A stretch of DNA of 64,000 bases from Roseovarius sp. M141 (GTDB lineage: Bacteria; Pseudomonadota; Alphaproteobacteria; Rhodobacterales; Rhodobacteraceae): the NCBI RefSeq assembly GCF_024355225.1, contig NZ_VCNH01000008.1, positions 3,348,001 through 3,412,000 of the forward strand, read 5' to 3'. Made by a program: the position numbers and the translations under genes. Every line of letters begins with the position of its first letter. The stretch's first letter is position 1. Under the pieces are notes generated by a model, which had not been told where the DNA came from, searched no databases, and worked only from the letters and a program-made list of their open reading frames with translations. Below, piece after piece: positions 1-10,006 of the stretch.

Positions 1-230
1 ATCGGGCCATCGGTGTCGGTCACTTCCTGACCGCGCACGAGGCCTTCGGTCGCGTCCATCGCGATGGTGCGCACGGTGTTCTCACCGAGGTGCTGCGCAA
101 CCTCGAGAACCAGACGCTTGCCGTTGTTTTCGGTGGTCAGGGCGTTCAGAATTTGCGGCAGATGGTCGCCGAACTGAACGTCAACCACGGCGCCGATCAC
201 CTGAGTGATTTTGCCTTTTGCATTTGCCAT
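1..230 (-). CDS. atpD: F1F0 ATP synthase subunit beta, N-terminal part
   Basis: This is the start of the catalytic beta subunit of the membrane ATP synthase; about 76 residues lie in the window and the rest runs off the left edge. The translation opens [20 protein letters not shown], the hallmark beta-barrel domain that begins every AtpD, so the ATG at 230 is the natural start. The nucleotide-binding core is outside the window. It is the last atp gene visible in the minus-strand operon and starts 20 bases after the atpG stop, in keeping with the alphaproteobacterial order atpH-A-G-D-C. Identification is secure; completeness cannot be judged. Confidence 0.97.
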   Translation of the reverse strand, partial: MANAKGKITQVIGAVVDVQFGDHLPQILNALTTENNGKRLVLEVAQHLGENTVRTIAMDATEGLVRGQEVTDTDGP

Positions 231-250
231 GTATTGTCTCCGTCTCGTTT

Positions 251-1132
251 CTAGAGCGCTTCCGCGCCCGAAATGATTTCAATCAGCTCGTTCGTGATCA
301 CAGCCTGACGCGAGCGGTTATACTGAATGGTCAGCTTGTCGATCATCTCGCCAGCGTTGCGGGTGGCGTTGTCCATCGCGGACATGCGCGCGCCCTGTTC
401 GGACGCCCCGTTTTCCAGCAATGCGGCAAAGATCGCCGTGGCCACGCCGCGCGGCAGCAGGTCGGCCAAGATCGCCGTTTCGTCCGGCTCGTAGTCATAG
501 AGCGTTTCGGCGCCGGTGCCCTCGTCGCTGGGCGCGTCGAAATCGGCCGGGATGATCTGCTGGGCTGTCGGGATCTGGGTGACGACGTTTTCGAACGTGG
601 CGTAAAAGATCGTCGCCACGTCGAATTCGCCCGCGTCAAAGCGGTTCAGAACCTGTGTCGCCACGCCTTGCGCGTCGGCATAGCCGATCCGCTTGACGTC
701 AGAAAAATCGACGTGATCCACGAAATACTGGCCGTACTCACGGCGCATGGAATCGCGGCCCTTCTTGCCGACCGTGATGATCTTGACGGTCTTGCCCTCG
801 CCCACCAGCTTGGTCGCGCGCTGTTTCGCCAGCTTGGCGATGTTGGCGTTGAAACCGCCGCAAAGGCCACGTTCGGACGTCATTACGATCAGCAGATGGG
901 TCTGCTCCTGACCCGTCCCACGCAGCAGACGCGGCGCACCTTCGGATTTGCCAACCGATGCCGCGAGGCGCCCCATAACGGCGTTGAAACGCTCGGTATA
1001 GGGACGCGCCGCCTCGGCAGCCTCCTGCGCGCGGCGAAGTTTCGCCGCGGCGACCATCTGCATGGCCTTGGTGATCTTGCGGGTCGATTTGACCGACGCG
1101 ATCCTGTTTTTCAGGTCCTTTAGGTTTGGCAT
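251..1132 (-). CDS. atpG: F1F0 ATP synthase subunit gamma
   Basis: This is the central rotor-shaft subunit (293 residues) that couples proton flow through Fo to catalysis in the alpha3-beta3 ring. The N-terminal helix begins [20 protein letters not shown], and the conserved C-terminal helix [20 protein letters not shown] closes the protein; these two form the coiled-coil shaft. The middle holds the usual Rossmann-like domain ([10 protein letters not shown]). Length is normal. Its ATG directly abuts the stop codon of the extra small gene upstream, so translation of the two is likely coupled. It lies in the minus-strand atp operon. Confidence 0.98.
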   Translation of the reverse strand: MPNLKDLKNRIASVKSTRKITKAMQMVAAAKLRRAQEAAEAARPYTERFNAVMGRLAASVGKSEGAPRLLRGTGQEQTHLLIVMTSERGLCGGFNANIAKLAKQRATKLVGEGKTVKIITVGKKGRDSMRREYGQYFVDHVDFSDVKRIGYADAQGVATQVLNRFDAGEFDVATIFYATFENVVTQIPTAQQIIPADFDAPSDEGTGAETLYDYEPDETAILADLLPRGVATAIFAALLENGASEQGARMSAMDNATRNAGEMIDKLTIQYNRSRQAVITNELIEIISGAEAL

Positions 1133-1534
1133 CTAGTTCTCCAACATTTGGCGGCAGTCTTCGAACTTGCCAGCCCACTCCGGATCGATTGTCCCGAACG
1201 GTGCTTTCCCGGTCCCGCCATAGCCATCGAAGTTTTCTGCGTAGATCCGGCCAAAGAAGCCGGCAACACAAGGGTATCCAGCCTCCAGAAGGTAACCGTC
1301 GTAGGCTTCAAGCTCGAAAATGCGACTTGTCATTTCCGTGCATGGTCCCTCCGGGGCAAACCCGACCTCGCGAAATTCCGCAGTATCCATACACGCCGCC
1401 ATCTCATCGTAAAGAGCCACAGATTTCACAGCGGCTGCCTTGATAATCTCTTCACGACTCGACTGCGCATGTGCAAACCCGGCGTCCAGAAGGAACGCCG
1501 CAGCCCCTGCACCTATGGAAGCGCATCGCAGCAT
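1133..1534 (-). CDS. small exported cysteine-containing protein inside the atp operon
   Basis: A 133-residue protein that I do not recognise. The N-terminus (MLRCASIGAGAAAFLLDAGF, then AHAQ) reads as a signal peptide with cleavage near residue 24, so the mature protein of about 110 residues should be periplasmic. It has four cysteines (in AACMD, GPCTE, YPCVA and EDCRQ contexts), enough for two disulfides, and several aromatic/Gly motifs. The ATG lies only 1 base after the atpA stop and the TAG abuts the atpG ATG, so it is embedded in the operon rather than beside it. The tight fit and absence of stops argue that it is a real gene. A function in ATP synthase assembly or an unrelated passenger role are both open. 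Confidence 0.75.
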   Translation of the reverse strand: MLRCASIGAGAAAFLLDAGFAHAQSSREEIIKAAAVKSVALYDEMAACMDTAEFREVGFAPEGPCTEMTSRIFELEAYDGYLLEAGYPCVAGFFGRIYAENFDGYGGTGKAPFGTIDPEWAGKFEDCRQMLEN

Positions 1535-1535
1535 A

Positions 1536-3074
<1,539 letters not shown>

Positions 3075-3641
3075 TTATCCGACCTCTTTCATTGAATTCT
3101 GGAGCGATGCAAGCTTGGAGCGGATCGACGTATCGATCATCTTCGAGCCCACCTTTACGATAAGACCGCCAACAAGGCTCTCGTCAACGGTCGCGTGAAT
3201 CTTGACGTCCTTGCCAATGTTGGCCTTCAGCGTCTTGGCCAGCTTGTCGGCCTGCGTCTTGGTCAACGCCTTGGCGCTGGTGACATCGGCCTGCACTTCG
3301 CCCTTTTCATCGGCGATCTTGGCGCGCAGCTGTGCAATCAGCTGCGGCAGCGCGAACAGACGACGTTTTTGCGCCATCAGGCTCAGGCCGCGCGACAATT
3401 CCGGCGTCAGCTTGAGGTGTTTCGCGACTGCGGCAATGGCTTTGCCCTGCTCGTCCCGGCTGATAACCGGGCTGGAGATAACGCCGCGCAGGTCACTGCT
3501 GACGTTCAGCGCTTCGGCCAGGGCGTCAACACCGGTCTCCAGCTTGGGCAGGTGTTTGCTATCTTGGGCTATCTCGAAGATCGCGGTCGCATAGCGTTCG
3601 GCGATACCCGAGGAAATCGAAGCTGGTTCGGACACGTCCAC
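3075..3641 (-). CDS. atpH: F1F0 ATP synthase subunit delta
   Basis: This is the peripheral-stalk subunit (188 residues) that links F1 to the stator. The N-terminal helical domain contains the family signature around AERYATAIFEIA, and the C-terminal part has the conserved VGGLIVKVGSKMIDTSI stretch. Translation starts at a GTG (3641) preceded by a good ribosome site (GAAAGG), preferred because it opens the conserved N-terminus. It is the first gene of the minus-strand operon and follows a strong leader hairpin. The family is weakly conserved in sequence, but position and motifs leave little doubt. Confidence 0.96.
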   Translation of the reverse strand: MDVSEPASISSGIAERYATAIFEIAQDSKHLPKLETGVDALAEALNVSSDLRGVISSPVISRDEQGKAIAAVAKHLKLTPELSRGLSLMAQKRRLFALPQLIAQLRAKIADEKGEVQADVTSAKALTKTQADKLAKTLKANIGKDVKIHATVDESLVGGLIVKVGSKMIDTSIRSKLASLQNSMKEVG

Positions 3642-3656
3642 CCTTTCGACAATTAG

Positions 3657-3690
3657 GCCCCTGCGACAGACGTGGGCACGTCTGAGGGGC
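3657..3690 (-). promoter_or_regulatory. nested hairpin in the leader of the atp operon
   Basis: A perfect 8-base inverted repeat (CAGACGTG / CACGTCTG, 2-base loop) is enclosed by a second stem (GCCCCT / AGGGGC) with a 4-base bulge. It ends about 15 bases before the atpH GTG start and just upstream of its ribosome site. No T-run follows, so it is not an obvious terminator. It could be an mRNA-stability or translation-control element, or an operator. The stems are seen directly; the role is inference. Confidence 0.4.
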
Positions 3691-3971
3691 GATGGCGAGC
3701 ATACATACTCTTATCAGTGTAATCCGGCGTGGGTTTAGCAGAGCATTGCCCACCTCGCAAGTTGCTATGGCACAGGCGCGCGGCATGGAAAGCGTATATT
3801 TTTCAATGCCATGCCTTAGTCACAACGCATTGTGGCGGTTTTTTTGGTCAAAAAATTAACAAAGGCACTGATCCGGCAACGATTCTGACAGCACGGCAGG
3901 TCACAGATGTTTGCGCTAACCTTGGCTATCCCGGATTTCGGGCGGCCTACGACATATAACAGGTGAATCGT
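3691..3971. other. intergenic region carrying the presumed atp promoter
   Basis: About 280 bases separate the atpH leader from the 3' end of the methyltransferase gene. The stretch is more AT-rich than its surroundings and includes a T-run followed by an A-run near 3838-3858. A 76-codon frame on the plus strand at 3729-3959 has no recognisable features and is probably spurious. The atp operon promoter must lie here or in the adjoining leader; no consensus box could be assigned with confidence. Confidence 0.4.
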
Positions 3972-4718
3972 TCACGCCCGTCCCGCCACCGGCTTGGGGC
4001 GGGGGCTGAGCGCCTCAAGTGGCTTGCGCACGCTGGCGCGCAGGCCGGGGCCGCGCGGGGCCTGCACGCGTTTGGTGGCCTCGACCATCAGCACGCCGCC
4101 CGACACGATCACCGACAGGTTGCCGCCCAGCCGTTCCCACATTCCGGCGGTCTTGCGCCAGAAACGAAGGGGGCTGGGCGGTTGATACAGCGTGGTCATG
4201 TGCCGCTCGGGCAGGAAGCTGTGCGATTTCAGCAGCGTCTCCAGCTGGGTCTGGCTATAGGGCCGCCCCGATCCGAACGGGGTGCGGTCGCTGCGCGACC
4301 ACAGCCCGGCCCGGTTGGGCACCACGAACAGCGCCGACCCCCCCGGCCCCAGCGCGCGCCAACATTCATTCAGCAGATCGGCAGGTCGCTCGCTGGCTTC
4401 CAGCCCGTGCATGACCAGCAATTTGTCGACATGGCCCGTCTCGATGGGCCACAGCGTTTCCTCGCACAGGACGGAAATATTGGGCATATGCTGTGGCCAG
4501 GCCATCACTCCCTGCGGTCCAGGCATCAGCGCGATGACCCGCCGCGCATCGGTCAGGTAAGGCCGCAGAAAAGGCACCGCAAAGCCAAAGCCGACGACGG
4601 TCTGCCCCTTGGCCTCGGGCCAGACGCGGGCGATCTCGGCGCGCACGGTTTTCTGCACCGCACGGCCCAGCGTGCTGCGGTAATAAAAATTCCGTAATTC
4701 CTGCACATCAACATGCAT
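3972..4718 (-). CDS. class I SAM-dependent methyltransferase
   Basis: A 248-residue cytoplasmic protein with a methyltransferase fold. The nucleotide-binding loop is [11 protein letters not shown] (a variant of the usual VLDLGCGxG), followed by the later strands [14 protein letters not shown] and [20 protein letters not shown], which match the Methyltransf_11 type. The C-terminal 80 residues carry an aromatic/Pro-rich segment ([10 protein letters not shown]). The substrate is unknown. It is divergent from gloB with 97 bases between starts. I associate this pairing with other Rhodobacterales, but that is from memory. The ATG at 4718 has no clear ribosome site, so the start is less certain than the frame. 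Confidence 0.8.
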   Translation of the reverse strand: MHVDVQELRNFYYRSTLGRAVQKTVRAEIARVWPEAKGQTVVGFGFAVPFLRPYLTDARRVIALMPGPQGVMAWPQHMPNISVLCEETLWPIETGHVDKLLVMHGLEASERPADLLNECWRALGPGGSALFVVPNRAGLWSRSDRTPFGSGRPYSQTQLETLLKSHSFLPERHMTTLYQPPSPLRFWRKTAGMWERLGGNLSVIVSGGVLMVEATKRVQAPRGPGLRASVRKPLEALSPRPKPVAGRA

Positions 4719-4815
4719 TGCAGTGGCGCCCCTGATCCGTCAGGCTGGACCCTAGCTTAGAAGGGACGGCGCGCAAACACCCAAGCGCCGATCCCGAACC
4801 TACCGGAGGCTTGAA

Positions 4816-5583
4816 ATGCCATTCGAAATCCTGACGATCCCGTGCCTGTCGGATAATTACGCCTTTCTTGCGCATGACGCGGGCAGCGGCGCAACGCTGT
4901 GCGTCGATGTGCCCGAGGCGGGACCGATCCTGCGGGCGCTGACGCAAAAGGGCTGGACGCTCAGCCATGTTCTGCTGACGCATCACCATGCGGACCATGT
5001 TCAGGGCCTCGGCGATCTGCTGGCCGCGCATCCCGCCACCGTCATCGGTGCGGCTGCCGACGCGCACCGCCTGCCAAGCCTCGACAGCGCAGTGGCCGAA
5101 GGCGACACCCTCCAGATCGGCGATCAGACCGGCCATGTCATCGACGTACCCGGCCATACCATCGGCCACATCGCCGTGCATTTCCCGACCAGCCACGCCG
5201 TTTTCACCGCCGACAGCCTGATGGCGCTTGGATGCGGGCGCCTGTTCGAGGGCACCCCTGACCAAATGTGGCAATCGCTGAGCAAGCTGATGGAGATGCC
5301 ACCCGAAACCATGATTTATTCGGGCCACGAATATACCATGGCCAACGCGAAATTCGCATTGACCGTTGATCCCGGCAATTCCGCGCTTATATCTCGATCA
5401 GACGCAATCAGCGCGGCCCGCGATCAAGGTCGCGCCACCATCCCCTCCACCATGGCCGAGGAATTGGCCACCAACCCTTTTCTGCGCGCCTCAGATCCCG
5501 CCATCCGGGCGCGTCTGGGATTGCAGGACGCCTCCGACGCCGCCGTCTTTGCCGAAATCCGCAAGCGCAAAGACCATTTTTGA
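4816..5583 (+). CDS. gloB: hydroxyacylglutathione hydrolase (glyoxalase II)
   Basis: A 255-residue metallo-beta-lactamase-fold enzyme that hydrolyses S-lactoylglutathione to lactate and glutathione, the second step of methylglyoxal detoxification. The binuclear metal motif THHHADH is at residues 55-61, the further ligand histidine is in VPGHTIGH, and YSGHEYT supplies the C-terminal ligand. The N-terminal PCLSDNYAFL and C-terminal NPFLRASDPAIR segments are characteristic of GloB rather than a generic lactamase. A good ribosome site (GGAGG, 4805-4809) fixes the ATG. Confidence 0.95.
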   Translation: MPFEILTIPCLSDNYAFLAHDAGSGATLCVDVPEAGPILRALTQKGWTLSHVLLTHHHADHVQGLGDLLAAHPATVIGAAADAHRLPSLDSAVAEGDTLQIGDQTGHVIDVPGHTIGHIAVHFPTSHAVFTADSLMALGCGRLFEGTPDQMWQSLSKLMEMPPETMIYSGHEYTMANAKFALTVDPGNSALISRSDAISAARDQGRATIPSTMAEELATNPFLRASDPAIRARLGLQDASDAAVFAEIRKRKDHF

Positions 5584-5736
5584 CCTCTCAGCCCCCGATG
5601 CACAGGCGCCCGAACACGGAAAATTGGGACCGTCTTGCGAGAAAAACCTTGAAGCTGTGGATATATCGACCAAACTTTAAGGGTATCAGGCCACACTGGC
5701 CGCTGACCGCGACACCAGACAAGAAGGAGCACGAAC

Positions 5737-8061
5737 GTGCCTTCATTCTCGACAACACTGGAACAGGCAATTCACGCCGCATTGGCGCTGGCTAACGCGC
5801 GGCAGCATGAATTCGCAACGCTCGAGCATCTCCTGCTCGCACTGGTGGATGAACCCGACGCGCACCGCGTGCTAAAGGCATGCAGTGTCGACACCGAGGA
5901 TCTGCGCGGCACGCTCGTCGAGTTCATCGACGACGAACTGTCCAACCTCGTTACCGAAATCGAAGGCTCCGAGGCGGTCCCGACCGCCGCGTTCCAGCGC
6001 GTGATCCAGCGCGCCGCGATCCATGTGCAATCCTCGGGTCGCACCGAAGTGACCGGCGCCAACGTGCTGGTCGCCATCTTTGCCGAACGCGAAAGCAACG
6101 CCGCGTACTTCCTGCAGGAACAAGACATGACGCGCTATGACGCGGTCAATTTCATTGCCCATGGCGTGGCCAAGGATGCCGCCTTTGGCGAGCCGCGCCC
6201 GGTGCAGGGCGCCGATGATGAAAGCACGCACCGCGCCCAAGAGCCGGGCGCCGTCGAGCCGGGCGAATCTGCATTGGCAAAATATTGCGTCGACCTGAAC
6301 GAGAAATCCCGCACCGGCGATGTCGATCCGCTGATCGGTCGCAACGATGAGGTCGAGCGTTGCATTCAGGTGCTGTGCCGCCGCCGCAAGAACAATCCGC
6401 TTCTGGTGGGCGATCCCGGCGTCGGCAAAACCGCCATCGCCGAAGGGCTGGCCTACAAGATCGTCAAAGGCGAAACCCCCGAGATACTGTCGAAAACGAC
6501 CATCTATTCGCTCGACATGGGCGCGCTTCTGGCCGGCACCCGCTATCGCGGCGATTTCGAAGAACGGCTGAAGGCCGTGATGACCGAGTTGGAAAATCAC
6601 CCTGATGCGGTGCTTTTCATCGACGAAATTCACACCATTATCGGCGCCGGCGCCACATCGGGCGGCGCGATGGACGCGTCCAACCTGCTGAAGCCCGCGC
6701 TTCAGGGCGGCAAGCTGCGCTGCATGGGCTCCACCACCTACAAGGAGTTCCGCCAGCATTTCGAAAAGGACCGCGCGCTGGCCCGCCGGTTCCAGAAGAT
6801 CGACGTGGCCGAGCCGTCGGTCGAGGATTCGATCAAGATCCTCAAGGGCCTCAAGCCCTATTTCGAGGAACATCACAGCGTCAAATACACCAACGACGCG
6901 ATCAAGACCGCCGTCGATCTGGCTGCGCGCTATATCAACGACCGCAAACTGCCCGACAAGGCCATCGACGTGATTGACGAGGCCGGCGCGGCGCAGCACC
7001 TGATTATCGCCTCCAAGCGCCGCAAAAACATCGGCGTCAAGGAAATCGAGGCGGTCGTCGCCAAGATTGCCCGCATCCCGCCGAAAAACGTGTCCAAGGA
7101 TGATGCCACCGTGCTGCGTGATCTGGAGGCATCGCTCAAGCGGGTAGTGTTCGGTCAGGACGCCGCGATCACCGCGCTCAGCTCGGCCATCAAACTTGCC
7201 CGCGCGGGTTTGCGCGAGCCGGAAAAGCCGATCGGCAACTATCTGTTCGCCGGCCCCACCGGCGTGGGCAAGACCGAGGTCGCCAAACAGTTGGCCCACA
7301 CATTGGGGGTCGAACTGATCCGCTTCGACATGTCCGAATACATGGAGAAACACGCCGTTTCACGCCTGATCGGTGCGCCTCCGGGCTATGTCGGCTTCGA
7401 TCAGGGCGGAATGCTGACCGACGGTGTCGACCAGCACCCGCATTGCGTGCTGCTGCTGGACGAGATCGAAAAGGCGCATCCGGACGTGTTCAACATCCTG
7501 CTTCAGGTGATGGACCACGGCACGCTGACCGATCACAACGGCCGGTCCGTCGATTTTCGCAACGTGGTGCTGATCATGACCTCGAACGCGGGTGCATCGG
7601 AGCTGGCGAAATCTGCCATCGGCTTTGGCCGCGACCGCCGCGAGGGCGAGGATACGGCCGCGATCGAACGCACGTTCACGCCCGAATTCCGCAACCGTCT
7701 GGATGCCGTCATCTCCTTTGACACGTTACCCAAGGAAGTGATCATGCAGGTGGTCGAAAAGTTCGTCCTGCAACTTGAAGCGCAGCTGATGGACCGCAAC
7801 GTCACGATCGAACTGACACCGCCCGCCGCCGAATGGCTGGCCGACAAGGGCTATGACGACAAGATGGGGGCCCGCCCCTTGGCCCGCGTCATTCAGGAAT
7901 ACATCAAGAAGCCGCTCGCCGAAGAGCTGCTCTTTGGCAAGCTGGCCAAGGGCGGCGTGGTCAAGGTGGCGATCAAGGATGGCAAGATCGACCTGCAGGT
8001 CAGCGGCCCCGACACGCCACGCCTGAGCGGTAAGAAGCCGCCGCTTCTGACTGCCGACTGA
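5737..8061 (+). CDS. clpA: ATP-dependent Clp protease ATP-binding subunit ClpA
   Basis: This is the AAA+ unfoldase that feeds substrates to ClpP (774 residues). The Clp N-domain (MPSFSTTLEQAIHAALALAN) is followed by AAA-1 with Walker A GDPGVGKTA near residue 225 and AAA-2 with GPTGVGKTE near 506. The D2 domain and C-terminus (DKMGARPLARVIQEYIKKPL) identify ClpA rather than ClpB, as there is no long middle coiled coil. It starts at GTG 5737 behind AAGAAGGAG. The adaptor gene clpS, commonly adjacent to clpA, is not present upstream. It ends convergently with the motor pair. Confidence 0.96.
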   Translation: MPSFSTTLEQAIHAALALANARQHEFATLEHLLLALVDEPDAHRVLKACSVDTEDLRGTLVEFIDDELSNLVTEIEGSEAVPTAAFQRVIQRAAIHVQSSGRTEVTGANVLVAIFAERESNAAYFLQEQDMTRYDAVNFIAHGVAKDAAFGEPRPVQGADDESTHRAQEPGAVEPGESALAKYCVDLNEKSRTGDVDPLIGRNDEVERCIQVLCRRRKNNPLLVGDPGVGKTAIAEGLAYKIVKGETPEILSKTTIYSLDMGALLAGTRYRGDFEERLKAVMTELENHPDAVLFIDEIHTIIGAGATSGGAMDASNLLKPALQGGKLRCMGSTTYKEFRQHFEKDRALARRFQKIDVAEPSVEDSIKILKGLKPYFEEHHSVKYTNDAIKTAVDLAARYINDRKLPDKAIDVIDEAGAAQHLIIASKRRKNIGVKEIEAVVAKIARIPPKNVSKDDATVLRDLEASLKRVVFGQDAAITALSSAIKLARAGLREPEKPIGNYLFAGPTGVGKTEVAKQLAHTLGVELIRFDMSEYMEKHAVSRLIGAPPGYVGFDQGGMLTDGVDQHPHCVLLLDEIEKAHPDVFNILLQVMDHGTLTDHNGRSVDFRNVVLIMTSNAGASELAKSAIGFGRDRREGEDTAAIERTFTPEFRNRLDAVISFDTLPKEVIMQVVEKFVLQLEAQLMDRNVTIELTPPAAEWLADKGYDDKMGARPLARVIQEYIKKPLAEELLFGKLAKGGVVKVAIKDGKIDLQVSGPDTPRLSGKKPPLLTAD

Positions 8062-8084
8062 GTAAGGCACGATGTTGATCTCTT

Positions 8085-8113
8085 GCGGCGCTGGTCCTTG
8101 TGACCGGCGCCGC
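8085..8113. terminator. 12-bp hairpin between convergent clpA and ompA-like genes
   Basis: A near-perfect 12-base stem (GCGGCGCTGGTC / GACCGGCGCCGC, one G-T pair) with a 5-base loop lies 24 bases after the clpA stop. No T-run follows on either strand, so it is not a textbook intrinsic terminator, but its place between two converging genes suggests a transcription barrier or a 3'-end stabiliser serving clpA. Confidence 0.45.
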
Positions 8114-8242
8114 ACCTGAGCAGGCCGATGTGCTGCGGGGCGGCGCGCGATACCAAAACCGAGCCCATCATGACCAAGTGCCGTCCGCCCCGGGCGCCGA
8201 ATATTCACAGAATTTTCTTGGCTTCCGGCAAAAAATCCAGTG

Positions 8243-10003
8243 CTATTTCTCGGTAAATTTCAGCTCTATCCGGCGGTTTTGCGCGCGGGCGGCGGGGCTG
8301 CTGCCGGGTGCTATGGGCTGGTATTGCCCAAACCCGTTGGCCGCCAGACGGTCCGGTGGCAGGCCCAGAAAATCAATCATGTAGCGTACAACTGACAATG
8401 CCCGCGCTTGGCTGAGTTCCCAGTTATCGGCAAACCCGGCGGTGCCGATGATCGGCACGTCGTCGGTGTGGCCGTCCACGCGGATGACCCACTCGATCTC
8501 CTCGGGTATGTCGTCCACGACCTTGCGCAGGATTTCGGCCACTTTCGCGATCTCGTTCTTGCCCGGATTCGACAGGGTCGCCTGCCCCGGCGCGAACAGA
8601 ACCTCGGACGAAAAGACAAAGCGGTCGCCTTCGATCCGCACGCCGTCTTGATTGCCCAGCACGTCGCGCAAGCGCCCGAAGAAGTCCGAGCGATATTTTT
8701 CCAGATCCTGCTTTTCGGCCTCAAGCAGTTTGTTTTTCTCTTCTTCGGCTTGCCGACGGCGCTTTTCCTCGGCGGCGACACGGGCAAGCGCGGCGTTCAG
8801 ATCCTGCCCCAGTGCCTCGACGCGCACATCGCTGGCCGCCTCGCGTTCCTGTGATTCGTCCAGCAGCGCCTGTAGTTGGCCCAACTGATCGCGCAGCGCC
8901 GCGACCTGCTGATTGAGCAGTTCGCGCGCACGCTGCGCCTCTTCGGTCTGGGCCTTCTGATCAGACAGGTTTTTTCGCGCCTCGCTCAGAAGGACGGCGC
9001 GCTCCTCGGCGGTACTCATTTGCGCGTCGGCGGCAGTCTCGGCCTCCCGCTGTGCCGCAAGGGCGGTGGCCAGCCGGGCGCGAACCTCCTCTATCGACAG
9101 CTGTTGATCGGCCTTGAGCGCGGCCAGCTCCGCCTCCAGCGCTGCGACCTCCTCACCGCGCGCGGTGCGGGCGGCCAGCGCTTCGGCCAGCCGGGCCTCA
9201 AGATCGGCGCCAGCGTCGCGCGCAGCGGCCAGAAGGGTCAGCGTCTCTTCGGCACGGCGGCGCTGTTCTTCCAGCGCGACGGTCATCGCGGTCAGTTCGG
9301 TCTGCGAATTCTTCAGCCGCTCGCGCAGCGCCTCGGCGGCAGCGGCCTGCGCAAGGCGGGAGGCCTCCTCGTCGCTCAGCTCTGCCTGAAGATCGCTTAG
9401 CGCGGCCTCTGCATCGCCTGCCTTGCTGCGCAGATCGGCGACCAATGCCTCCAGCGCGTCGCGTTGCGCGGCGGCCAGTCGGGCCGCTTCGGCCTCGGCA
9501 TCGACCTCGTTGCGCAGATCGGCAAGGAGCAGTTGCAGAGCCTCTTTTTCCGACATCAGGCTGTCGCGCGCGCCCTCCAGCTCTCCGATGCGTCCCTGCG
9601 CGGTGTCCTGCGCGGCCAAAAGACCGGCAACCTGCTGCTCGAAGTCCGCGATGCGGGCCTGAGACGCCTCATCCCTGACGGCCAGCGATGCGATCCGCGC
9701 CGCCTGTTCTTCCTGGCGCTGGCGGGCATCCGTCAGGGTGGTGGTCAGCGCGCCGACCCGCTCCTGCAAGGTGGCGCTGCGGTCCTGCTCCAGCCCCAAC
9801 GCCTGAGACAGCGCCGCGATCTCGGACGATAGCGAATCCAGTTCGCTCGCCTGCCCGGTGATCGTCTCGCGCAGGGCGAACTGGACGACCATAAAGATCG
9901 TCAGAACGAACATCAGCACCAGCAATAGCCCGGTCATCGCGTCCACGAAACCCGGCCAGATCGAGGCCTGAAAGCGGTGCCCGGTGCGGCGCGACAGGGC
10001 CAT
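8243..10003 (-). CDS. MotB/OmpA-type peptidoglycan-binding protein with long coiled coil
   Basis: A 586-residue inner-membrane-anchored protein. One transmembrane helix near residues 20-45 begins with an aspartate (FVDAMTGLL), at the place where MotB carries its proton-binding Asp. About 370 residues of Ala/Glu/Arg-rich heptads follow (long coiled coil). The C-terminal OmpA domain (about 440-580) has the peptidoglycan-binding signatures DGHTDD, NWELSQARA and NGFGQYQP. It lies 3 bases after its MotA/TolQ-like partner in a two-gene operon, so a proton-driven motor spanning to the cell wall is likely. What it drives is unknown. It lacks the compact size of TolR or MotB. Confidence 0.85.
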   Translation of the reverse strand: MALSRRTGHRFQASIWPGFVDAMTGLLLVLMFVLTIFMVVQFALRETITGQASELDSLSSEIAALSQALGLEQDRSATLQERVGALTTTLTDARQRQEEQAARIASLAVRDEASQARIADFEQQVAGLLAAQDTAQGRIGELEGARDSLMSEKEALQLLLADLRNEVDAEAEAARLAAAQRDALEALVADLRSKAGDAEAALSDLQAELSDEEASRLAQAAAAEALRERLKNSQTELTAMTVALEEQRRRAEETLTLLAAARDAGADLEARLAEALAARTARGEEVAALEAELAALKADQQLSIEEVRARLATALAAQREAETAADAQMSTAEERAVLLSEARKNLSDQKAQTEEAQRARELLNQQVAALRDQLGQLQALLDESQEREAASDVRVEALGQDLNAALARVAAEEKRRRQAEEEKNKLLEAEKQDLEKYRSDFFGRLRDVLGNQDGVRIEGDRFVFSSEVLFAPGQATLSNPGKNEIAKVAEILRKVVDDIPEEIEWVIRVDGHTDDVPIIGTAGFADNWELSQARALSVVRYMIDFLGLPPDRLAANGFGQYQPIAPGSSPAARAQNRRIELKFTEK

Positions 10004-10006
10004 GGT

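Noticed and set aside
5872..7353. A 493-codon minus-strand frame opposite clpA
   Set aside because: Antisense shadow of a clear ClpA coding sequence, with His/Asp/Gly-rich composition typical of such artefacts.
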